A DNA stretch of 64,000 nt, taken from assembly GCA_017163975.1 (NCBI GenBank), contig JAFFSR010000237.1, positions 6,510,001-6,574,000 on the forward strand, given 5' to 3'. A program made the translations under genes and the position numbers. Position 1 is the first letter of the stretch, and each line of letters opens with the position of its first letter. Positions 21,685-32,397 of this stretch are shown in pieces. The DNA comes from Anastatus disparis (taxonomy: Eukaryota; Arthropoda; Insecta; Hymenoptera; Eupelmidae). A model generated the notes under the pieces. That model worked only from the letters and a program-made list of their open reading frames with translations. It was not told the DNA's origin and did no database searches.

Positions 21685-21931
21685 TCACAATTTTAAAAAA
21701 CAATTATCTGTATAATTTTTGGAATATATTTTTGTATAACATTCAGAATTATTTACGATAACGATAAACTTATACTCCTTTACTGTTCTGTTAAAGCAGT
21801 CAAATAGCAGCTGAAATTGTTAATAAGTAAAGAACACAATAGAAAAAAGAAAAAATCTATCCAACGTAAATATTAAATTAAATTGAAAATTTTCAAATTT
21901 ATTACTTTTACTTTAAAAAATTGTCTGAATT

Positions 21932-23749
21932 ATGCGTTTCTATTGGATTCTAATTTTTGTTTGTTATTCTAATCACTTTGTATTGATGAAAAAATGGCAA
22001 TCTTGGATAATGAAAAAATTAATTAATGAAATAAATCCGTATCAAATTACATTATACACAAGAGAAGAATACCTAAATAAAATTAGTAATTGGAATAATT
22101 TTCTTCACGAAATTATTAATAATTTTCCAACAGTTTTTATTAACCCAACTCATATGCAAACTGATAGGAATATATTCTTTGATATAAAAGTACATGAAAA
22201 TCCAAGAGCTGCTCAAGTATTGTATATTATTTTATTCGAACAAGAATTGAATAAAGCAGTCATGCGCCATTTATATAACGGATTTGAAGACTTTATGCAA
22301 TTAGCACCATTACAAACAAGACCAAAATGTTTGCTTATTGATTTTAACAACGATGCTTTATCTAACATTACTTTGAAAAAATTATTTAAATATGTTTGGT
22401 CTATTCAATTTCTTGATTTTACAATATTAAAAATCGTAGATAAAGGCTACCCCTTAATATTATATCACAATCCTTTTAACGACATTATAAAAAGAGAGCA
22501 TTTGAATTCAGAAATAAAAATATTTCCTGACAAATTACAAAATCTGTATAATTATCCTATCAAAGTACCGGTAGTTGATGTCCCATACTTTTTTAAAGTA
22601 ATCAAAAGTTCGAATGATAATATAGAAATAATATATTTGAAATGGAATTTTGGTGAAAAAGTTGCTAAATATATTAATGCTGAATTACAACATGTGTTAA
22701 TTGAAGAATCAAATTGGCGCATGGCAACCAACGAAATTTTATCAAAATTATTATTTAATCAAGTAAATATAATAAATGTGGCCTTAATAGTCAGTCCAGT
22801 ATTTGGAAAAACAACAATTGGTAAAAATTATAATTTTGTTAAATTGGTGATGACCGTTCCAATCATCAAATATTCTACATTAGATATTTCATCAACAGTT
22901 ATGTTAGCCGTATTAGTTTTTCTAACAATCATAATTTGTCTTATTATTGTGGCTAGATATCTTCATTTTTCTAAAGAGTTTTGGAATATTTTAAATATAT
23001 TAAAAATGTTATTAGGTATATCCATTAGAAATGAACCTAAGCGATGGAAAGAACGTTTCGTATTTTTGGGAATCATTTTATTTTCCATGCAGTATTCTGC
23101 AGATTTTATGGCAATTTTGACAGATGTAAACATATTATTGGAAGAAAAACCTTTTGATACTTTGGAAGAAATATATAAATCAAATTTACCTTTATATATT
23201 GAACATAGTTTTATGTATAAAATAATTTTCAATAACAACGAAGAAATTTTCAAAAAATTGAAGACTCGAACAAGTTTAATAAATGATATAGAAAAATGTT
23301 ACGAAGCCATTGCTAAAAATATTCACTCGATTTGTATTGATTTGGAAGGAGGAGCTGTTGGGGCTGTAAACAATTATAACACTAAAGTTGGTAGTAAAAT
23401 AATGAAAATTGCTAAACCATATTTATACATGGATAATTTAGCTTACGTCTATGAGCAAGCATCTCCATTTGTTGAAAAGTTTGACAATATTTTGCAAAAA
23501 TTCATTGACTTCGGAATGGCTGATGTTTATTTTTACAGAAATAAGAAAAAAGAGAGAGCTGATGTTTCTCTTAATCAAAATAATTTCAATATAGGATTCA
23601 TATATTTTTTAGCTATTGCAAACGTCATTTGTTTAGTTGCTTTTAATATTGAATTATTAATTAAGAAAAGCAATGTATTGAACGTATTTCAATTAAAATT
23701 TAAAAAGTATTATAACAAAGAATTTATTGATCATGGTTCGTTTAAATAG
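21932..23749 (+). CDS. IR-E: divergent ionotropic receptor
   Basis: Intact single-exon gene of 605 residues. The hydrophobic start (MRFYWILIFVCY) may be a signal peptide. The extracellular region keeps HENPRAAQVLY and FPDKLQN. First helix about 323-345, pore-like MLLGISI then KRWKERFVF, second helix about 374-395, then EEKPFDTLEEIY, AKPYLY and ASPFVEKFD of the second lobe, and a last helix about 553-577. It is most like IR-D in the membrane part. The next gene is the CHK-kinase-like gene, after a SINE. It should be a sensory ligand-gated channel subunit by family; I cannot place it with any named IR. Confidence 0.85.
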   Translation: MRFYWILIFVCYSNHFVLMKKWQSWIMKKLINEINPYQITLYTREEYLNKISNWNNFLHEIINNFPTVFINPTHMQTDRNIFFDIKVHENPRAAQVLYIILFEQELNKAVMRHLYNGFEDFMQLAPLQTRPKCLLIDFNNDALSNITLKKLFKYVWSIQFLDFTILKIVDKGYPLILYHNPFNDIIKREHLNSEIKIFPDKLQNLYNYPIKVPVVDVPYFFKVIKSSNDNIEIIYLKWNFGEKVAKYINAELQHVLIEESNWRMATNEILSKLLFNQVNIINVALIVSPVFGKTTIGKNYNFVKLVMTVPIIKYSTLDISSTVMLAVLVFLTIIICLIIVARYLHFSKEFWNILNILKMLLGISIRNEPKRWKERFVFLGIILFSMQYSADFMAILTDVNILLEEKPFDTLEEIYKSNLPLYIEHSFMYKIIFNNNEEIFKKLKTRTSLINDIEKCYEAIAKNIHSICIDLEGGAVGAVNNYNTKVGSKIMKIAKPYLYMDNLAYVYEQASPFVEKFDNILQKFIDFGMADVYFYRNKKKERADVSLNQNNFNIGFIYFLAIANVICLVAFNIELLIKKSNVLNVFQLKFKKYYNKEFIDHGSFK

Positions 23750-23978
23750 TTTTAATTCAATACTTCTTATTCCATAAAATAGAATTAGTAGTTACATAAT
23801 TAGTCATTTATTAACTAATTCAGTTTACAATGACAATGAGCTTTTTTAAATCTATATTCGATTTATTCAAGGTTTTTATTTTCTTAAGAGAAACCTTATC
23901 ATCGTTTTGCTTTTTAAGCATTGGCTATGATTTCAGTTTTTGAGTAATTATTGAATGTTCATTAAGTATAATTAACTG

Positions 23979-24182
23979 AGGTCTCAGTGGCTCATTCAGT
24001 AGAGCGATGGATTCGTAATCTCGAGGTTCCGAGTTCGATTCCCGCTTTCGGCTGACTGACACAAGCACCACCGTACGTTACATGTGCTTTGTTCACAAAC
24101 ACACTGACGACCTCCGTCGCTAATTAGCATCGTAATAATAGCATAAATACAGCGACGTTAAATAAAATATAAAAGAAAAAAA
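23979..24182 (+). mobile_element. tRNA-derived SINE, copy 1
   Basis: The head resembles a tRNA: A-box-like GTGGCTCATTCAGTAGAGC, anticodon loop TTCGTAA (CGT, Thr-like) and B-box AGTTCGATTCCCG. A conserved body follows with ACATGTGCTTTGTTCACAAA and GACCTCCGTCGCTAATTAGC, and an A-rich tail after GACGTTAAATAAAAT. Three further copies (minus strand) and one fragment lie in the window. It is a retroposon transcribed by RNA polymerase III, not a working tRNA. Confidence 0.9.
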
Positions 24183-25495
24183 TTCGCGTACCATAACAAA
24201 ATTGCATATTTTTTTTTTAATTATCTACGGAGCAAGCTCCATTTTTTAGCCTTGAACAAATTTTTAAAGTGGTATGTTGGCCCACTAAGCACACATTAAA
24301 TTTTTTGACATTTTTTCCTGTGGTGCCAGACCACGTACTCAGTCCTAGGTGCTAAAGCTTCTATAACGCGACTCCTCTTTTATCACAAGGAAATACGTCC
24401 CGAATACAATATATACTTGTGAGTACTGCGCGGGGAAAAGCATAGTCAGTCTACTTTTTTATCAGAGTAGTTGCTGCGTGAATAAAGTGCGCACTAGTCA
24501 CGCATTTTCGGCACTCTGACAAAGCCGATCGGTGAATACTGTTATAGCACTAAAGGAGGTCAATAGAAGCATAGAAATTTTTTCCTTGTAGTTGTGAACG
24601 TTAAACTACTATATGAGCAACAGAGAAAAAAAAGATGCTATTTATAATATATATCTATCTGTGTCTCTGTGTTTATCAAAAACGGTCATCATTACTAATT
24701 TTTTTCAAAATACATAAAGTGAAAAATAACTAATTCTAATAAGAAAATTATTATAATTTTTCCAAGTGTCACTCCCTAGTTTCTGTATACAGTGGAAGCA
24801 TAGCTTCAGTCAGTTGATTGACACTTAAGTTGTTTTTAATTCCATTAGAAGTTACGAAGTATTTCATCATTATATAGTTTTGTGTGTACGTAATACAATT
24901 CTAAATATCAATCACAATTTTGCTATGAATTTATCAAGGCCCTGTTGAGTCCAAAACGTAAGACTTTCAAAACATTTAACCCCACCTTTGACTATAGTCT
25001 ATATATACGCAGTTCCAATGTAATACTAATATAAGAACGCTTAAAAAACTCTAATGCTCAGTACTATCATGCGCAGTAGTTATAGCTAGAGCTAATATAA
25101 GAGTTAAAAAATATATCTTTTCTTAATAATAAATATTATTTAATATTATCTAAAAGACATAAATATCTTATCTATTTTTTATCAAGCATATTATTCTTTG
25201 TTTATAAATCAACAATTTTATTATTAGAATTAAAACATTACGTAACAGATTATTCAAGTATATGAGTTGTGTGATAACGTTATTAAGCAAAACAAACAGT
25301 TATTCTCACGTAGTATTTTATTTAATTTTTATTTAATTTCTTCGCCTTTGATTTTCTAATCTCAATTGATTGTAAACGCATGTGTGCTTGTGTATGTGCT
25401 ACTTTTCAAAATAACCGAAAATATCATTAGTTTTAGTCGTGCAGTGTAAATTGTTTTGAGAACAAGAATTTTTGAAGTATAATAATCAAGTAACA
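24183..25495. other. Spacer upstream of the CHK-kinase-like gene
   Basis: No gene seen. A moderately GC-rich patch (about 24320-24560) has no open frame of note and no repeat partner that I can find in the window. The promoter of the following gene should lie in the last few hundred bases. Confidence 0.45.
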
Positions 25496-26925
25496 ATGTC
25501 GGATAGTATAAAAATTGACAATTGTGTTACGGATGATTGTATTTCTCCAGAAGATGCTGACATTATTGCTAAAAAAATTCTAAAAGAATCATTTTCTAAA
25601 GTTGTTAAGTATTATTTTGATAGCACATCTACTGAACAGCTTGGATTCATGGGACAACATAGAGAATTAAAAATTATTGTGCAGGTAAAATATACGAATA
25701 GAAAATATATATTAATTTCAAAATTAAAAATTATACAATTAGAAATAAAAAAATTTATTATTTATAGAAAAACAATAACACCAATCACGAAACATTGAAT
25801 CTGTTTGTGAAATCCATACCATACAACATTCGTAATGAATCTGATTCCGCAGCTATGGAAAAAGTATATTTAAAAGAAACTACGCTCCTTAATATAATTA
25901 AACATAAATTAATGGAAAATTGCAATGGTGAAAAATGGTCACCAATTTGTTATTTGGCGAAAAAAGATATGCTTGTAATGGAAGATTTAAGATATCAGGG
26001 TTATAAATTAGTTGGAAGAATTTTTGATGAAACTACAGTAATAAAATCAGCGCTTACGACTTTGGCAAGATTTCATAGCTGTTCAATCCTGGCTGAAGCT
26101 CAATTAAATCTTCAATCAGAGGTAAGCTAAAAAACAAATTAATTTAAAACTATAATTTTTTTTTTCAATATTATTTTGCCAGATTTATTAAAAGAATCTA
26201 ATATTTTGTTGTAGGTTCCTATAAAGCTAAATGATTATTATGCAGATGCTCTTAGGGAAGGATCTATCTCTAGGACAGGAAAATCAGCTGAATGGATTTC
26301 TAGTTCTTTTGATTTAGTTGCAGTATTAGCATCGCGTCTTGGTCATGACAAAGATAAATTAAAAATTGCATTTGATCAAATCTACGACATCGTCAAACCA
26401 TCTCAAAAACATCGAAACGTTATCTGTCATGCCGATCTTTGGAGCAATAACCTCATGTTTGATAACACTAAACCCATACCTAAATGTGTTTTAGTAGATT
26501 TCCAATTGATTAGATACGCACCATTAGTCTTAGATATTTTACACTTTTTATACCTCAATACTTCAAGGTCATATAGGAAAGTATCCGAAGCAGCATTGAT
26601 TGAATTTTATCATTCCATTTTTAAAGAGACGATAACAATGAATGATACGACAAAAACAATTGAAATTCCTACGCTAGAAGAACTAACAAATGCTTTTGAA
26701 GATTTACGATTATATGGTGCTTTAATTGGAACTTTATGTTTACCGCTCGCTTTATTAGATCCTAAAATTTCTGAAGAATGTACAAAAGATGCAAATGATT
26801 ATGAAAATTTTATATATGGTGATCGTCAGCAAATAATTTTAGCTTACATGGAAAAAGATAAGTTTTTTAAAAAAACTATTGAAGAAATTATCACCGAATT
26901 AGCAGAAATTAGTGAACGCCTGTAA
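25496..26925 (+). CDS. CHK kinase-like / ecdysteroid kinase-like protein
   Basis: Three exons, 25496-25684, 25768-26121 and 26215-26925, with GT-AG introns of 83 and 93 bases, both in phase 0, give 417 residues, the usual length. The fold is that of choline/ecdysteroid kinases (EcKinase, CHKov). Visible motifs are the LFVKSIPYNI lysine strand, the MEDLRYQGYK hinge region, LARFHSCSILAE, the catalytic VICHADLWSNNLMF (Ala in place of the usual Gly of HGD) and the metal-binding LVDFQLIRYAP. Family members are cytosolic enzymes thought to phosphorylate ecdysteroids or detoxify small hydroxylated compounds. The ATG at 25496 has the better context (AACAATGTC) and no in-frame ATG precedes it nearby. 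The gene interrupts the receptor array on the same strand. Substrate is unknown. Confidence 0.88.
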
Positions 26926-27769
26926 CATGAACTTTTTTTTTAAAGTTTACCAATGATTTATAACAGTACATTCAACAGTAAAAATCCAAGTATTTGAATT
27001 TACGTCTTTATTTTTCTATATTTAATTTAGGCCAAATATAAGTTGAACCAACTAACAATAAAATGCATTTTCAGTATTTATTATATACGTTATTTAATAT
27101 TATGTTGTATTCTGTCGCAGTTTTTAAGTATTTCAATTAACATAAATTATTAATTAGCTATTTAATATTAATGTCCTCTTAAACGAGATTTAAATGTACA
27201 CATTTTAAAGTCCATAAAATTAAGTCTAATAATACTATTCATATTAAACATATTGGAAAAATTTAATTTCTTAAGAAAAACTTTGTTCATTTATATATTT
27301 ATGCAATTGTTTTTATGATTTGTACATAAACTAATACTACCAGAAAAGTATTTTTATACTAATGAATCAATCTTTTATCATAAAGTATCATAATGTACCA
27401 TAATGTATCATAATATATAATAATAAATCGACAGTAAAAAAATTATCGTTGTTTGCTCTGACTTATCCATTAATGCAATATTTTCTCAAATAATTTTAGA
27501 GTAGTTAATGATTTTGTTTTATCATGCAATTAACGTAAATCTTACATGAATTTCACATTAATACAATTTAACATAGAATTATTATGATAAAATGTATTTA
27601 TTATTGACTTTCAATTTGTGTAATATTTTTGAATCAAAATATACAGACGCAATATTCACTTAAATATTTTCAATGAATAAAAAGAACGTAAATTAAAACT
27701 ACATCAGAATATTCCATGTAAAGGAATATTTTTAAATGTATTAAAAGAAGCGTTTTATATTTGAATAGA
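26926..27769. other. Spacer between CHK-like gene and IR-F
   Basis: Very AT-rich with short TCATAATGTACCATAATG-type repeats near 27380-27420. No gene seen. Confidence 0.5.
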
Positions 27770-28000
27770 ATTGTAGATGAATTTTTAATAAAACATTAAC
27801 TTCTATAACATTCGTTTTAGTATACGGCAATTATACATTAATATTAGCTTTCCGCTTTACTAATATTATTGAATTTCAGTAGAATTTTTTCATCCAAACG
27901 TAATGGAAAAGTTAATATAATAAATTATAGTTTTATCAAAATAAAAAATAAGTAACGATTTGAAAAATTATTACTTTTATTTTGAGAAATTATTTGAATT
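27770..28000 (+). promoter_or_regulatory. Upstream flank shared by IR-F and IR-H
   Basis: This flank aligns with 34640-34860 upstream of IR-H over its length, including CTTTCCGCTTTACTAATATT and ATCCAAACG. It does not contain the block found upstream of IR-A to E and G. The pair therefore has a separate promoter lineage, duplicated together with the genes. Confidence 0.55.
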
Positions 28001-29961
28001 ATGAACGTCTACTGGATTGTAACTGTTATTTTTTATCAAAATCAGTTAGTATTAATGGAAAAATGGCAAACTTGTTTTGTCAAAAAAGTCATCAATGAAA
28101 TCAATCCATATCAAATCACATTGTTTACAGAAGAAAAAAAATTAAACGAAACTTATGATCAGAACAATTTTTTACGTGAAATTATTAGTAACATACCTAC
28201 AATTTTTATTAACTCAACTCATATTCAAACTCGAAAGAATATATTCTTTGATATAAAAATACATAAAAATCCAAGGGCTGCTCAAGTATTGTATATCATT
28301 TTAATTGATCAAGAAATTAATAAAGTGATTATGCAACTTCTGAAAGACTCATTGAAAGGATTCACGCAGTTAGCAGCATCAAACCCAAGACCTAAATGTT
28401 TGCTTGTTGAGTTAAACAACAATATATTGTCTAACAATACTTTGAAAAAACTATTTAAATTTGCTTGGTCTAATCAATTTCTTGATTTTACTATTCTTAA
28501 AACCATAGATAAAGGATATCCCTTAATATTGCACTATAACCCTTTTATTGGCACTATTCATAGAGAGTATTTGAATTTAGAAACCAAAATATTTCCTGAC
28601 AAATTAAAAAATATGCACAACTACCCACTTAAAGTACCGGCATTTGATTTTCCGCACTATTTTAAAGTAATCCAAAATTCAAATAATGAATCAGAAATGG
28701 TATATTTAAGATGGAATTTTGGTGAAAACGTTGCTAAATACCTCAATGCTAAGCTACAACACGTATTTCTTAGACAATCAAACTTTGACAGAGTGGCTGC
28801 GATAATTCATTCGAAATTATCATTAAATGAAGTGCATTTGCTCAATTTGCCATCTTCAGTGAGTTCGGTATATGCAAAACCAATTACTATCGGTAAAAAT
28901 TATAGATATGTTCGATTTCTAATAGTAGTTCCAATTATAAAATATTCTTCAGTCGACGTTTCATCAACAGTTTTGATTGGTGTATTCTCTTTTCCCATAA
29001 TTATAATTTGTCTGTTTATCTTTGCACGTTTTCTTCGGTTCTCTAAAAATATTTGGAATATTTTAAATATATTTAAAGTTTTATTAGGCATATCGATTAC
29101 AAATGAACCTCAGCGATGGAAACAACGTTTTGTATTTTTGGGAATCATTATATTTTCAATGCAATACTGTGCAGATTTTGTGGCAATTTTAACAGATGTA
29201 AATATATTAATAGAAGAAAAACCTTTTGATACACTAGAGGAAATATATGATTCAAATATACCTCTATATGTTCAGTCTGCTATACTGCATAAAACAATTT
29301 TTAATAATAACGATAAAATTTTTCAAAAATTGAAGGTGCAAACGAATATATTAAATGATATAGATAATTGTTACAATAACATTGCAAAAATAGTATATTA
29401 TTCACCTAGGGAGTTAATTTCAAAAATGTCTTAAATCGTATGTAATTGTTACCCGAGCCGAAGGCGAGGGTAACAAACATACGATTTAAGGTATTTTTCA
29501 TTAACTCCCGTGGTGAATATGCTATTTTTTGTCATACCCAGGCCAAAAGTACCACTTCGTCGATTTTGAGCCGGGAGGAGAAGTGGTACTTTTGGGCAGG
29601 GGATGGCAAAAATATACTTTCGATTTGTATTGATTATACAGGAAGAGCTATTTATAGTGTAAATAAATATAATACTGCGAATGGTAATCAAATAATGAAA
29701 ATTGCTAAACCATATTTATACATGGATCATTTAGCTCATATCTATGAGCAAGCTTCTCCATTTGTTGAAAAGTTTGACAGTATTTTGCAGAGATTTATTG
29801 AATATGGAATGGCTGATATTTATAATGATAGAAATCTTAGAATAGAAGAAATTGAAGTTTCTCTCAATGAAGACAATTTTAACATGGGAAACATATATTT
29901 TTTAATTATTGCAAATACTTTTTGTGTATTGATTTTTATTATAGAATTACTGAAAAACTAA
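28001..29961 (+). pseudogene. IR-F: ionotropic-receptor-like gene broken by a double-hairpin element
   Basis: Receptor copy of the F/H type. The part before the insertion (28001 to about 29390) encodes the usual start (MNVYWIVTVIF), extracellular region, first helix, pore-like VLLGISI, RWKQRFVF and second helix. The S1 end reads AKPITIGKNY as in IR-H, not GKTTIGKNY as in the other copies. An insertion of 215 bases at 29391-29605 introduces a stop after about 477 codons. The rest resumes from 29606 (KNILSICIDYTG, AKPYLYMD, ASPFVEKFD, last helix) to 29961 and also lacks the long basic tail. The A run at the insertion point has five A where other copies have six, so the frame may also have shifted. 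A truncated two-helix protein could still be made. Confidence 0.88.
29391..29605. mobile_element. Double-hairpin element, copy 3, inserted in IR-F
   Basis: Hairpin 1 (to 29530) begins TAGTATATTATTCACC and closes with GGTGAATATGCTATTT. Its arms pair through CTTAAATCGTATGT and ACATACGATTTAAG, with the apex ACCCGAGCCGAAGGCGAGGG. Hairpin 2 (29533-29605) pairs GGCCAAAAGTACCACTTC with GAAGTGGTACTTTTGGGC and ends GGGGATG. GCAAAAA(TA) occurs at both borders, consistent with a target duplication of 7 to 9 bases. The arms are unrelated to those of copies 1 and 2. The element is complete and encodes nothing. Confidence 0.75.
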
Positions 29962-30110
29962 TTCGGTGATAAAAAGTACCGAATTTAAATCTAAAAAATT
30001 AAAAAAAAACATGATTGTTGAACGTTGGTTTAAGTAATTTTATACTTTGTAGATATTCAAATATATCTATATATAAAGTAATATAAAGTAGAAAATTATC
30101 TACATATTTA

Positions 30111-30161
30111 AGATATTTTCTTTGAAAAATTCTGTAATAATAATGTTTAGGAAAGGGTGGC

Positions 30162-30228
<67 letters not shown>

Positions 30229-30351
30229 GTGGCAGGCCGTACTCGGTGGAATACCTACAGACCATGCTAAATTTGTATAAGCATTGCATACGTTCATACT
30301 AATATCTTGACAATATTTTTCCTGTCAATATTCCCTAAGAAAGTATTGACA

Positions 30352-30406
<55 letters not shown>

Positions 30407-30915
30407 TACAGAATATATATATCTATACTCCCTAAGGGAATATTGAACAATTGAATATCTTCGAGATATCGCTCAGCATGGCCGTATATGACGCGAGTGA
30501 CATAGATTTGTAGGTTAGTGAAAACAAAAGAATGTCATTAGATATGTCAATGCTCATACAAATTCATATCAAATCTTAACTTTAAATAATGCATATTTTA
30601 AATAAAATATTAAAAATATGCATAATGACATTATTTACTTATTTTTAATAAAATATATATCATTACTTTTCGAAAATCATTTTTATAGTTCCTCATACGG
30701 CCTACAACGACATAAACTTATCTACGTAACTTGGGAGTACGAAGGATTTTGATTCCAGGCTTGTCTAAAATGCTTGTCGCTTGAGCAGCAATTGGTCTCA
30801 GGTGCGCGAAGCGCCCACACTTTAGCCTACAAGCGACAAACACTTTAGTCTCGCTTGTATTCATCCTTTATACTCCCAAGTTACGTACATAACTAATATA
30901 TATTCGCCACCCTTA

Positions 30916-30951
<36 letters not shown>

Positions 30952-31360
30952 TTCAATGTTTTGTGCTAGGATATATAACATGAATAAATTTACTTATAAG
31001 TATTCTCAATGAATGAAGGTCGAGTAAATTAATATATCATTGTTGACCTTACAACATAAATATAAAAAAAAATGTATTCGTTTTTTAAAAACGTATTTAA
31101 AAAAAATATTTTTTTTCTTGTTAAAATTTTAGTCATTTAAATAAAAAACGCACGCTATAGACTTCAAGGTTGCCTTTGATAATGCAAATAGTAACTTGTT
31201 TCAGTTGTAAGTTAATTTCTCATGCCAATCAAAAATTTATTTCATATTCTTTTTATTATGTATCCTTTTTGATTATTTATTTATGTAGCTATTTCAATAT
31301 TTATATTCGAAATAAAGTTTGTATGTATCGTTTTAAATTATTTAAAAAGATATAGTTGAA
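30111..31360. other. Downstream flank of IR-F, split by an AT-microsatellite insertion
   Basis: 30111-30161 and 30945-31360 align with the flank 37970-38430 downstream of IR-H (AAATTCTGTAATAATAA; TTCAATGTTTTG; ACGCACGCTATAGA). In IR-F the two parts are separated by about 780 bases bounded by GGGTGGCGAATATAT and ATATTCGCCACCC, containing (TA)n tracts (30166-30225, 30354-30402, 30918-30949) and a fold-back element. The insertion is thus younger than the F/H duplication. Confidence 0.6.
30723..30887. repeat. Fold-back element
   Basis: TACGTAACTTGGGAGTA and TACTCCCAAGTTACGTA are perfect inverted ends. Inner arms include GTCGCTTG and CAAGCGAC. The centre GGTGCGCGAAGCGCCCAC resembles the apex of the double-hairpin elements. 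Confidence 0.7.
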
Positions 31361-32226
31361 AAAATTGAATTATTTTGGAATGTTCATATGCTTATCTATT
31401 GAATAAGCATATGAACACACACACACACATACATTGTTAATCTAAAAATAAATTAACACCGAATCTTGAATTTTGAGCGAATTGATTTATTATTAAAAAC
31501 TTTTCGGACTACAAAGTTCCGAAGATGTTGATTATATCCTTTATTAGGCATATAGTAAATGCCAAGCAGCAAGTCAAAATTAAATAAAAATGTCTAATTC
31601 TAAAAGTTGACAAATAAAAAATGGCTTATTGTCAATTTCATGTTATAATACAATCAAGAAAATGATGTAGATATTAAAGATAATTTCTTTTAATTTTTTT
31701 TTGTAACTTTTTCTTGTATCTTTCATTTGAACCATAAAAATCTTCTTGTTTTTCCCTTTTACTGGTTCTTTTCAAAAGTGGAGACCAGCCTAGCTTTTGT
31801 CCTATGATGGGTGAAAAGACGCCTTTTAAGTTTCTACTAGGATATTTTGTTTATTACGTTACCTAATAGTATTCTTTATATTTCAATGTAAAAGGACATT
31901 TGTCTTGTGAATCAATAAAATAAAAAAAATATACGATAGTTTCGGTAACGTAATTGCTTTTGTATGAAAAATTTTAAATACGTTGTTTAAATTGAGATGA
32001 TTTTTTTTCATCATTAAAGATATGCGAACAAATTTGTTAATTTTCAGTCATAGGAAAGAATAAGGATAATTTATTATATTACGTCTAATATACCTGTATT
32101 TTATAATAATTACATGCGCTTTTACTTTAGATTTTATTTAACAACTTTATTCTCTTTCAACTATTTACAAATAATAATGATTTATTACTTTAAAAAACCG
32201 CTACAACAATTCTGAATAAAATATGT
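31361..32226. other. Spacer upstream of IR-G
   Basis: AT-rich. A short perfect hairpin, GTTCATATGCTTAT with ATAAGCATATGAAC, occurs at about 31380-31416. No gene seen. Confidence 0.5.
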
Positions 32227-32303
32227 ATCTACATTACGTATTTTATTTTGCAGTGTTTATAAGAACAAACATGTTAGAAATTCTACCGTAATAGAACGTT
32301 AGC
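32227..32303 (+). promoter_or_regulatory. Partial shared upstream block of IR-G
   Basis: CGTATTTTATTTTGCAGTG, AACATGTTAGAAATTCTACCG and ATAGAACGTTA follow the order of the block in IR-D and IR-E, but the GTCAAAATTTTTAACAT end is missing. It lies about 95 bases before the start codon, so roughly 100 bases seem deleted. Confidence 0.4.
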
Positions 32304-32397
32304 TCGGACACAGTACAGAAGAAAAATAATTCACCAACTAAAAATTAATTTATAATTTTAAAACTTGTAACTTTTACTTTGAAAATTTATATTAATT

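Noticed and set aside
23979..24060. Functional tRNA gene
   Set aside because: The acceptor stem does not close and the head is followed by the SINE body and A-rich tail; several dispersed copies exist.
29446..29640. A separate small gene starting inside the hairpin element
   Set aside because: The frame is only the element read through into the carboxyl end of IR-F.
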